A program made the position numbers and the translations under genes. DNA of 64,000 nt from Salminus brasiliensis (taxonomy: Eukaryota > Chordata > Actinopteri > Characiformes > Bryconidae), in assembly GCF_030463535.1 (NCBI RefSeq), contig NC_132878.1, forward strand, positions 25,182,925 to 25,246,924, read 5' to 3'. Numbering within the stretch: position 1 is the first letter of the stretch; each line of letters begins with the position of its first letter. The notes beneath the pieces are model-generated. The model did no database searches, had not been told where the DNA came from, and saw only the letters and a list, made by a program, of their open reading frames with translations. Below, in pieces: positions 1 through 10,800 of this stretch.

Positions 1-206
1 TTGAATAATTTGTAGGTACTGAGTAATTACTATTGATTGGATAGTTAGTAGGTACTAAACAAGTAGTAGGTATTCACTTTATATAATAAAGTGGGCAACA
101 TGTAGCCCATATGTACTTTCACATTTTTATTTGAACTGTATTTTTTTTTGTATGTATCCAATAGTTAGAAAGTTTAAGTATGTGTGTGTGTGTAATTAAA
201 ACTCAC
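1..206. other. Intron of the left-edge protease
   Basis: This AT-rich stretch follows the donor (GTGAGT, minus strand) of the last visible protease exon. It has a short TG run near 181-193. No GDSGGP-coding exon is present, so the catalytic serine exon is outside the window. Confidence 0.7.
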
Positions 207-3200
207 AGTGCATGCATCTCTGCCTCCATTCAGATCACCTGCACACAACATGCTTGAAAAAATGTGACCATCATAAATATTTGGCTTGTTACACATGGTT
301 CGGTCTATAATGTCCACAGACACCTCCAGTAAGTGTCTGGATAGTTTTCCAGGATCTGTTATAAATCACAGACACATGCACAGTACAATTTTCTCTCTCT
401 ATATATATATATCTTTCAGGGTCATGGTGCAACATGAAACAAACTATACAATACAGACTGCAGAAAGTGCAATGTGCAAACATTTGTCCAATTATGCAAA
501 AATAGAAAAAAAAAAAAGCTGGTAGCGATGGCCCAGATCTAGTACCTTTTGCCAGATGGATATATATGATCCATGATAGAGAGGAGATTCACAAACCAGA
601 CAGTGATGCAGCTGCTCAGGATACTCTCTACAGTCCATTTGACAACATGGTCACCCTGTGCTCAGATGCATGGTCACCTTGTGCTCTCTTTAGTTTTGTC
701 CACATTAAGACAGATAATTGGTCCTGCACCAGTTCATAAGCCACTGCACTTCCTCTCTGTGTGCTGACTCATCATTTCTACTGATGAGATCCACCCCAAT
801 CATAAAAAATACTTTCTGTGTTTGCTAAGAAGACACACTCCGTCTGGTGTTGCACAGTGAGTAGCAACACCCCTATGCCAGTAAGCAGTAACTGGACAAG
901 ACTACTAGCACTACATTCACCCAATCTGTAAGTGTAAATGTAAATTGCACTAAAAAAGAGCATCAGCCAAATATCCTGCACTTGAAATGTAATTGTTATA
1001 TAAATTGAAATCAGTTTTTGCACAAAAGAAAGAGAGTGGGAGAGAAAGAAACTTACATTTAGTTCTTCCAAATCCTGCTACAAAGCATTTTGTCCCATGA
1101 GGAAAAATATCAGAGATTGGTAAACACACTTTCTGGACATTGTCTGTAATACAGCATAACAAAAATCATTACAATTTTCTTAAAATGTCTAAAATAAACG
1201 CCACAACAAATACTGTGGATAAACCATCTAACCTCCAGCAGTAAGACCCTTTCTCTAAGATTTAATAACAAGTTCAACAGAAACACAGTACTGCAATGAT
1301 TTAGGTTGTTATGGTCATAACTGTTTTTGTGTCTGTCAATATATTGCAGTTGGCACCTGCAGTCATGTGAAAACAATAGGACACCCCCATAATTAGTTCT
1401 CTATTAAGAAATGTTTTAATTTCGAACAGTATCTATAGATAAAGGTATCTATGCTCCTTCCACACCTTCCATGAAAAACTTGCGCCATCTCTTTCTGATG
1501 ACAGATGCATGTATTTTAACATTAACTGTGTTAAGAATTTATTGTGATGACATTTTAGGATTGTTAAAGACTTCTTTGCACATCTTGTGGTCTGCTCTTG
1601 TGCTGAACTTGTTAGGACAGCCTGATCTGGCCATGATGGCAGATGTTGTTTGAAATGTTCTCTTCTTGTAAATGATCTTGCAGGCAGTGGAATGACTGCT
1701 CCGACACCTTTTTAAATCATCTGCATCTACAACCTTCTTTTTTGAAGGCCTTGGTGAACTATTTGGATCTCACCATGGTGATACTACTCCAACTAAACTA
1801 TAGGTTTAAATAAGGCAGGTTCCGTCAAAATCCTCTCCAACCATTTTCTGATCATCTGCAGCTAATGTGGAGTACCTGATTCTATTTTAAAGACATTTTA
1901 AGTCACAATAAATACATTTTCTTACAAATGTCTAAAGATCAAATGTCCATATGTTCATTTCTGGACAATCTGCATACAAAAAAGGCCAGTCAGTCCCAAA
2001 ATCATGCTTCTCAAGTATTGACTGGTCTATATTGCAATGTTGGGTTTCTAGTTCAAAAGCTGTAGGTATAGAATAATTTCTTTATCTGAGAGTAGAATAA
2101 TAAAAACATCAAGAAAACAAAGAATAGAATGGATTTGTCAACTTAAGGGAACTAACCGGAGAACTTGACAGATTGGCTGAGCGTCAACAAGGCTATGTCA
2201 TTGTTGTCAGTCTCTGAGTTATAATCCTCATGTAAGATGATCTTCTTAATTTTATATGGTGTGGGTAGGTTATCCAGACTGACCACATCAACATATGCTT
2301 GCCAGTGACCCTGAGTTCTGAGAAACAATGATACATAATGGACATACAGCACATTTCAGTTTTACAGTTGCTTCATTTTTATTTCAATAACAGTCTGGTC
2401 ATTTGGAAAGCAAACACATTATGCAAGTCTAATGCTTTCATTATGTCATACTTACATTTTCTAGCTGGTTTGGCATGCACTAGTAAAATACAATGTATAC
2501 TTTTCTAATACTCTTTTTAGGAAGAAATAATAAATGACCAGGTGTTCCAATATTTTTGTCTATATTGTGTGTATATTTGTTTGCACTGGATGTGATTTAG
2601 TGTTAGGAAAATCTGATAGACGTGGTAAAAAAACAACCAAAAGGATTGTAATACATACTTGTAAAAGCAATGGGCTGCCGTTAATACGTGAATGTCAGTC
2701 ACAAGAGAGCCCCCACAAGATTGATTGCCATTATGCAGTCTGACAAACCAAGGCCATTTTCCAGGCTCAGACCGTTCACCATTAATTATCCTTTTCTGTC
2801 TGTCTGCAGAACAAAACAAAATGACTGTATATATAAAGATGTACATGACTCTTTAACAAGGGGTTATTTATTAGCCACAGATAGAAACATCTGGCTACAG
2901 ATTCAATAAGAACAGTGACTGTAGTGACCTCTGCAATTAGGTCTATGGGAAATGATGAGACATTTCTGTCCTGATGGAAGATGTTCTAGGATGATAGCCC
3001 CCCCCCCCCCCCCTTGATATAAAAACATATACTATAGCCTTCACAGTCACCAGATACCAACCCAGTTGAAGAGCTATGGGACAATTTTGTAACGACTTGT
3101 TAGAAAGTGCTGTGCACTGTAATCATCTTAAGAAATAAAGGCACACTGAAGCTGTTTTTTGGCGTGTGGCTGCCCTGAATCTTATTAAGATACAACGTCA

Positions 3201-5867
3201 GGTTTGTCTTTAAGTTGTCACTCATCTGTTGCTCACTAAATATTCATAGAATTACAGATTGCAGCCCAGCCCCCCAACCCCATTAGCAGGACTGCTGCCG
3301 ATCAAAAATTGAAAAAAAAGATGGGTGGGGGACTGTTCTCAGCACAGCAGTAACACTGACATGGTAATGTGTTGTGCTAGTGACTCTGTTAGGTGCATGG
3401 GTATTGCTGGGGTTTTTACACCCGTCACTGTCACTGCTATGTTGAGAGTGCCTCCTCCATCTAAAAAAAATCCAGCCATGAGCAGATCTGTGGTCAGTGG
3501 GACTGACCATAAATGAAGGGATAGAAGACAGCTGACAAAAACTGTGCATCATCAAATGAGGTACAGTCTCTAACTAAACATCAAGTGATGTAAAGCTTTA
3601 TTTGACTGGATAGTAAAGTCAGCTTTTACTTACGAAGTCTTTTTCTTCTCGGAGGCCATGTGCAATTCTCATTTGTGTTCATTTTCGGTCTTTCAGTCTT
3701 TAGCAGATCACTGTTGTAGGCTTAAAAGGGATGACGTTTCCATTACAGAATACAACAAAATTTAAAACACTTCTTCAAACTAATTTAGGATCACAGTCCT
3801 TTGTATACGTGGTCACAACAACAACACAAACAAAACATATCTATCTAAAAACTAAAAAACACAACATTTATCCAACTTTTAGTCACAGCTGTTTCACTTC
3901 AATGTAGCAGCTGTTCAATTCCAATATACTGGAGACAAAAAAAGCAAAAAACTGCAACCCTGACCAAAAACCTTTAGGCTATTACACAGTCTCATCCTTC
4001 CTGCACATAACAATTTTACACTTTTTGACTCATAATCCCTTTCTATACATTTCTGTACATATAGAGCGCTGGATACAATTAAAAGACCACTTAATTTATT
4101 ACATTTGCATCTTTACGTGTATGGAGCCATTTACCTGGTGTTACCTGGATTTGCAGACTATGAATGGCATAAAGTCACCTAACAGTAATGTGAAAGACTA
4201 GTGGAGAGCCTGTCAAGACATGAAAGCTGTGATTGGCAGTCAAAGTTATTTCACCATAGTGATTTTGAATGCTCTCAAAGTTCAGATATTAGTTCTGTGT
4301 TGTTTAAATTTGAATAATAATTTATTTGCATTACATAATTATTATAGTACGTTCTTTGCATTATTTGAGCAGTTGTTTTTAAGCAGTTGTCATTTCTGCA
4401 AATAAATGCTCTAAATAGCAATATTATTATTTGGAATTTAGGGGAAATGCTCTTCATGGTTTATGAAATACACAATATTAAACACAAATGTTAATTCCCC
4501 TAAAAAAAATTCCCTAAGCCTATAAATAGTAAACCCAGAGAAAAACAATAATGTAGGGTGGTCTCTTAATTTTTCCCCAGAGCTGTATATACCTAAATAT
4601 TAATTTCCTATCTGTATATATTTCTTTATATGTTTACATTTTATTTTTCATGCATTCATTCTATCTTGTTTTTTGTTTTTACATAATCTGACAGTCATCA
4701 AAACAGTTCACTGCTAGTTATCACTGCTAGTATCATGTGGGACTGTATATGTCTGTATACACATTTTGAGTATAGTGTAGTCTACTAGGCCATATTGTAG
4801 CCCTGGTATTTATCAGTCTTACACACTTTTACAAACAAATTACAATAATACAGTAAATTTCCTTGGCATGATATGAGATTTGGAGACTGCCAAAAAAATA
4901 TTTAGTATGCACTTAAATAATATATAATATATAATCATGTAGAATCATTTTGCATATGACAGTTCAGTGGTCTAGAGTTATATTTCCTAGAATATAGTTA
5001 TTTTTCCTATGCTGTAATTTTAAATGATCTTTTCTGGTCTAAGTAAAATTTGTCAAATTTGAAGGTGACACCTTACCTTGAAAGATGATGATGATGATGA
5101 TGATGAAGATGATGAAGATGAAGAAGAATGTTTGCAGAAAGCTGAAAGTCCATGAACTGAAATTCTTTCTATGTAATATTGTTTAAATAAAAGATATCAT
5201 TTTAAATCATTTTAGTTCAGGAGCCTGTACAATATAAACAAACAACAGAATCAAACTTACGTGTGTTGTGGTTGATTAGACTCTAGGTCTTGCCTGTCTT
5301 GTCTTCCAGGTCCTCTGTTTCTGAGGAAACGCAAAAAACTGTGTATGGTGCGCCCTCAAAGATTAGAAAAAAAAGCCACTACAGCAAAGCTATGCTGTTG
5401 CGCTTACAATCTCCAACAGCATGTATACAGATAGAGAGAGAGAGAGATCTTCATTTAGGAATGCACTCATTTCAGAGCCATTGCATTCACACTATAATCT
5501 TCACTATGTGGACAAAAGTATTGGGACACATCACAACTACAGGATCTTGCATGCCATCCCTGTCTAAATCCATAAGCGTTAATATGGTGTTGGTCCTTCC
5601 TTTGCAGACCTCTGCGACCCTGCTCTGTACATTTACATGGTCTGCTGCTTTTTGGCTGAGTTGCCATGGTTTATAAATGCTTCCTCTCACAGTTGAATGT
5701 ATGGAATATCTATGAGAAAAGAAGTTTCATAAACTGACTTGTTGCGATGGTGGCGTCACAGTACCAGTATGTGTTTGTAAAGGCACCTGTTTGTACACCT
5801 GTGACAATGGGACTGAATGAAACACCTAAACTCAACTATTAAGATGTGTGTCCGAATACTTTTGTCC

Positions 5868-5931
<64 letters not shown>

Positions 5932-6265
5932 GTGTATACACAGTGCATGGGGTGTTAGATAGGTTAAAACTCTAATGAGGGATTATAATTTCTTTCCACA
6001 AACCCAAATATGAAACAAATGTAATTGTTCTTTTTTCCCCTTCTAATGTGGGTTTTGCTTTATGCAGATCAAATTATTTACTTATATAAGAGACTAAGCA
6101 AGTCTGTGTTACTGTGTAACTCACTTTACCTGTCTGATCAGTGGCAATCAACCCCTACGCTGGTTACAACATACTTACAACTATCCCAAACATAAAATTT
6201 TTTAATCAGCATCCTAACCTGAAGTTACACTTAAGACAGCAATGTAAAACTACATACCTCCGCAT
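207..6265 (-). CDS. Short-stem type II transmembrane serine protease, tmprss13-related (3' end off window)
   Basis: Exons on the minus strand: 6258-6265 (ATGCGGAG, start), 5261-5320, 5077-5156, 3634-3720, 2659-2803, 2157-2317, 1057-1143, 207-355. All junctions are GT/AG and every phase fits (259 codons). Order: a short basic/polar cytoplasmic tail; a membrane segment [16 protein letters not shown]; a stem of about 30 residues with NENCTWPP and no LDLa or SRCR; basic RRKRLHRQKR; then the trypsin domain starting IINGE. Catalytic His is in LTAAHC and Asp in NNDIALL. The S1 Asp is in GGRDACT, predicting cleavage after Arg/Lys. The catalytic Ser exon should lie left of base 1. The stem Cys and KVCLP probably form the disulfide that tethers the activated chain. 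The closest visible relative is the neighbouring tmprss13 ([10 protein letters not shown] against [21 protein letters not shown] shared). Protease exons are near certain. The two 5'-most exons rest on phase and splice sites only. Confidence 0.82.
1380..1925 (-). mobile_element. Decayed Tc1/mariner transposase 5' fragment
   Basis: On the minus strand, broken reading frames recall the DNA-binding half of Tc1 transposases: a Lys-rich stretch with KKVVDAD, then [16 protein letters not shown], resembling the usual RSGRP..S.R segment. Multiple stops and frameshifts make it inactive. It sits in the intron between the left protease's exons at 2157 and 1143. Confidence 0.6.
3335..3565 (+). repeat. Dispersed repeat, copy 1 (cagcacagcagt family)
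   Basis: The segment starts ctcagcacagcagtaacact and includes gctggggtttttacacccgt and gtcagtgggactgaccat. A second diverged copy lies at 9368-9646 and a tail fragment near 43290-43315. This looks like a non-autonomous element common in ostariophysan genomes. The family is recognised from memory, not searched. Confidence 0.6.
5502..5873. mobile_element. MITE with terminal inverted repeats
   Basis: The left end cactatgtggacaaaagta and the right end, read in reverse complement as cacatatggacaaaagta, form inverted termini of about 27 bp. The interior has no transposase. It is inserted in intron 1 of the left protease and runs straight into a (TG)n tract. Related copies are at 16195-16626, 29818-30118, 47110-47345, 50118-50638 and 58421-58858. 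Confidence 0.7.
5871..5936. repeat. (TG)n microsatellite
   Basis: About 33 TG units with a single TTT interruption. Confidence 0.95.
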
Positions 6266-7869
6266 TTTGGGAAAGGTCAGTCAAATCAATCAATAACCAG
6301 AACAAGCTTAATCAAATGTCGGTTGTCTCACACTCCGGCTAGTAAAGAGGGAAATGTCTCATTAAGCAGGGATTGTTACACGCCACACGCTACAAGACCT
6401 GATTTACCTGTAGGACTAGAATTTGCTTAGTAGATAACAATGGCATCACTCCAAACTTCCAACAGAGACAAGATTATTAAGAATAGATATGTGCAACAAA
6501 ACACATATCCATTATATTCCTTCTATATTTCACAAAACTTACGTATCTTATATTTGTATATTGTAAAACGTGGGTTTAACATCAAGAGGAGAGGATCCTG
6601 CCATATGTGCACATGGATGTGACACCCCTGCATATTGTGTAAAAACAAATATGATGTACCATGAGTAAAGAATCTGAGGTTGAACCACTATGATGGCCTT
6701 TATTTCCGTTTCAAATCTGATCAGAATAAAAAAGTGTAATGACAATCATTACAACAATGACATAATCAATACAACTTTATTATAATTAGGCTTATTTATG
6801 CTTTCTGGTAGACAGTGATCTAATGGCCCAGTTGTTTTGCACACACTCTTAGAAAACCTTCTACAGCTCTGCACCAAACATAATGCTCAGTTCATCAAAG
6901 CGATGATTTTAGACGCTCAACAATAGATTTGTCCACTAGAAGTCACCTGTAAAGAAACGAATTCCTAAGAAGTAAATGGAGCATTAAAGCAGCTGTATGG
7001 AAGAATTGGAATTTCTTGCTCCTGGGCTCCCCCTACAGTCAAAAAGTGCAAATTGCGCATTGAGCCACCGCTATGGGAAATGCTTTTTACATTCATTTTA
7101 CAAGCTGAGAGATACAGAACTGGTATCTGTAGAGTGTCAAGATTTTACACAAATATGCAGCGTTACACCGTTTTCACAAGTGTTATCCTGCCCGTTTGTG
7201 CAAAGTTTAAATTGTGGTTTCTGGCGTGCCAAGCCCAGAGCAGCAACGATAGCAATGCTACTCTCCTTATCACAAGTCAATGGAGAATCAACATGATTTT
7301 GAAACTATTATTTTAAGGTCAATATTCTACATAATGCTGCTTTACCTCTGGTCTACACACGTTTTTCAAAAGGAAATGAAGGGGGCAAGCCATTTTTCCC
7401 CAGACCCAATCTGTGGAGGCCTTGGAGGGACCAGGATGGGTCTGATGAAGGCTACCTCATAAGGTAGCCTTCATCAGACCCATCCTGGTATGCATGCTGG
7501 TGAATAAAATCAAGAGACTTCATTTGCTTATCATCTTCGACTAAAACGTTGACAACGAACGTAGCTTACTTTGACAAATCTCAGAGACGTCCATCAAGTG
7601 CATGTGAAAAGAAAATCATTGGAAATGATTTACTACAGACAATCATAGAGCCAACAAAAAACAACAAATAAAAAAAAAAATAAATAAACAAACAAACATA
7701 TGATTTTCCACATTTAGAGTGAAAACGAGTGCAATTGAACTGCACAGATGCATGGACTTGATTTTGTGAAAGGCAGCAGGAACCAAATCAGGACAAAAAG
7801 ATGGTAAAAGTAATTAGTTGCGATGCTGGCCAGGGCCTGTGCTTCCGTCAAACGGGTTGTGAAGTACAT
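6266..7869. other. Intergenic: left protease promoter side and tmprss13 3' side
   Basis: Both genes are on the minus strand, so this 1.6 kb holds the tmprss13 3' UTR and the left protease's promoter. Minus-strand AATAAA motifs are at about 6699-6704 and 6776-6781. A perfect hairpin lies at 7430-7489 and an A-rich tract at 7660-7697. No coding exon was recognised. Confidence 0.6.
7430..7489. repeat. Perfect 28-bp inverted repeat (hairpin)
   Basis: The arms 7430-7457 and 7462-7489 are exact reverse complements, separated by the 4-base loop CATA. The arm begins accaggatgggtctgatgaa. Its position, about 400 bp beyond the tmprss13 stop on the minus strand, could place it in the 3' UTR. Confidence 0.95.
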
Positions 7870-10800
7870 TCAGAGTGTTGCGTGGTCAGGGCTCTCTTGC
7901 TGAAAGACAGATACAGAGAGACGAAAAAGCAAAGAGAAAAGAGTAAGCCGTTAAACAGTATTTAGTGATAAACTGAAATAACTACAGTTTGAGGGAGGAT
8001 CAATACTGAAGGTCCTCCACCTTCCAATCTAACATTCCATGAATTTCCATAAAGATGTGATTTTAAGCACAAAAAAGCTGGTGATTTTATATGACCATTT
8101 TCCAGCCTTTCTTATCCTTTCTTAAAGTGTGTGTATTCACCTCCATCTTGCTGTGTATCCACGTTAGCAGGCTGTGTATGTTGCTGTAAACACCCGGGTT
8201 GTTCTCTCGGCCGCAGCCCACACCCCAGCTGGTCACTCCGGTAAGATACCAGCGTCCATCATTCTCCTGGCACACCAACGGACCCCCACTGTCCCCCTGC
8301 AGAGGAAGAGAGAGTATGCTTATTCATTGGTTTCTGGCAAATTAACCTAAAGTAGACAGAAACATGGACTAAAGGGCTGCTACAGTTGTTGTTAGCTATG
8401 TGACATGCAAGCCATTGTTTCATGATAATGTGTCACGGTGTCAGAAACCACATAAACAAGTATTACTGAACAAAGCGCCATGCTAACTGGATGCTAATGA
8501 AGCTTCCCTTAACTGTTAGTGTCACTGTTGTGCTGCGAAAGGACCACCACCCAAATGACATCTGGAGAAGAGTAAAGGGTATGTCTAATTGTAGACCTTG
8601 TTGTCAGCAAATTAAGAGTTCAATCGTAGATAGATGATGCCCTGCACAAACTGTACAAGCCAGGTTGACCTGACGTACCAAATGGAGTGGTTATCAAGGG
8701 AGTTGTCTAGTCAAGGAGTGGGATGATGTTATTCTACTATAATATGTAAAAGATCATGGACACCATTGTGATCTGCAGTGTTTGATAAAGTATTGCAGGA
8801 GGTTTTTAAAAGCGTTATATACTGCTTTTTGTTTAAAAACCAGGCTTGCGGTAATATGCAGTATGTGGTAGCCCTTAGAGCTTCAAGTATGGCCCTGGGT
8901 GTCTGAATGTCAGAGTTGACTGCTGTCTTCAAACGCAGAATGAGGCCTCACCTCTTCCAAGAGTACTTAGGCAGAGTGTAGTGTATGTATCCATACTGTA
9001 TGTAGTAGTATATAAGCTTATAGAAAGCCTTTGGATCCCAGCCTATACAAACTAGCTAAGGGTATTTTCTGAGTAAACAGTCTGCAGCTGTAATGCAATT
9101 CCCCTTTTAAACCACAGGATGGCAGAAACTACCCTCTCTTATTATGGTTCCTGTTTGCAGTGCTGTCTGCGTTTTTTCCTTACATTGGAGGTACATTGGA
9201 GGTTCCATGACAACAAATAATGTGACTGTGGCCTCTTGAGTTGAAAGACGTTCATAAATCCGTATTCAGTTACAGTTAACCCTTCATACATCGCTTTATC
9301 AGCCTCCCTTTAGAATGTCTGTCAACAATAAACAGAGCAAAGAAGCACCACTGTTTATCAGATGTTATTTGTGTGGTGGTCTATTCTCAGCACAGCAGTG
9401 ATAGTGGCATGGTAGTAATCATTGGTAGTGGGTGTGGTTCAGGTACGAGTGTGTCAGGCACAGTGGTATTGCTGGGGGTTTTACACACTCCACAGTGGGT
9501 CCACTGAGTAAGAGAGGGCCTCTGTGGTCTGAAACTGACCATTAATAAAAGTCTCAACAGATGAGCAACAGTCTCTAACTGCACACCAGCAAATGGGAGC
9601 TAGGAAGAAGGGGTTTCTAATAAAGTGGCCAGTAAGTGTGTGTGTCACCTGGCAGGAGTCTCTCCCCCCGTTTAGATCTCCCGCACACAGCATGTTCTGC
9701 GTGATCTGCCCGTTATAGATCTCAGCTCTGTTACACACTGAAGAGTCGATTATATCTACTGCCACCTCCATCAGCTTACTAGAACCAAAGCCTGAAGACA
9801 CACACACACACACACAGGCATGTTACGCAAAGAGACTGCGCTGTCATTTCACATTGACTGTCTCTCTTGCTAAGATTGTGAGCAAAAAGACACACAAACC
9901 TGCTCCTTCAGTCATGGTGCCAAAGCCAGATGTCCAGCACTGTGTATCTGTGGGGACAGTCTTGTCGAACGTGGGAAGACAGACAGGCTGGACTGTACCT
10001 GCATTAGACACACAATCAGCACCAAAAGCATTCTACACACATCACTCACAACTGAAGTGGTGTTTTATTTGTTGTGTACTAAAATACTCTCCATTTAATA
10101 GCAGTGACATGTTTCATTGACACACAGTGGGATCCAAAAGGCTGCGAGCACCAGAGAGAATTTTGCATTCTTTTCCACCACAGATTAGAGTATTAGCATA
10201 GTGCTAAGTAGAATCTGTGAAAATTTAATATTTTGGAATTTCTTGGTATTTGGTGGTCTGTCCCATCACCAAATACCTTTTGCTTCACTAATAGCATGCA
10301 CTCGAGCTGCATGAAGTCCACACATTCATGTAAAAGGCTCTGAAGAGCAGATCAGACCGACCTGAGAGTCTTCTAGACAAGTAGAAGTTATGGGGCCCAG
10401 TGTAATATTTTTAATGGGGGCCAAAATATTTGGTGTGGAGTAAAAGTGAATTACACTCCCCACCTGTAGGGGGAGCCTAGGAGCTGAAATGTCAAATATT
10501 TACCTAAATTGGAAAATGTATGTAGAAACAGTGAAACAATCAGCTTGGGTTGGTCTAATCTATTCAACAGAGGTTCTTACACAAATCAGCAGAGTCCATG
10601 CAGGTCAAGTGAACACTGTCAATAATGCAAAAGTGAGACACACCACCAAATAAGACTTTTCACTTTTTACTCAAACTGCAGTGCTGATCATATCAATTGT
10701 AACAAAATAAAACATGAGATTAGAATAGAAAGCAAATCAGAAGCATTTTGAAATTGGATCCCATTGTGTTTATTTCTAGCATGCATATTAAATAATTGTG

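Noticed and set aside
7280-7462. 60-aa ORF ending in the hairpin
   Set aside because: No homology or splice context; open by chance.
10245-10277. 11-bp inverted repeat ggtatttggtg / caccaaatacc
   Set aside because: Short arms with an 11-base loop are expected by chance in 64 kb.
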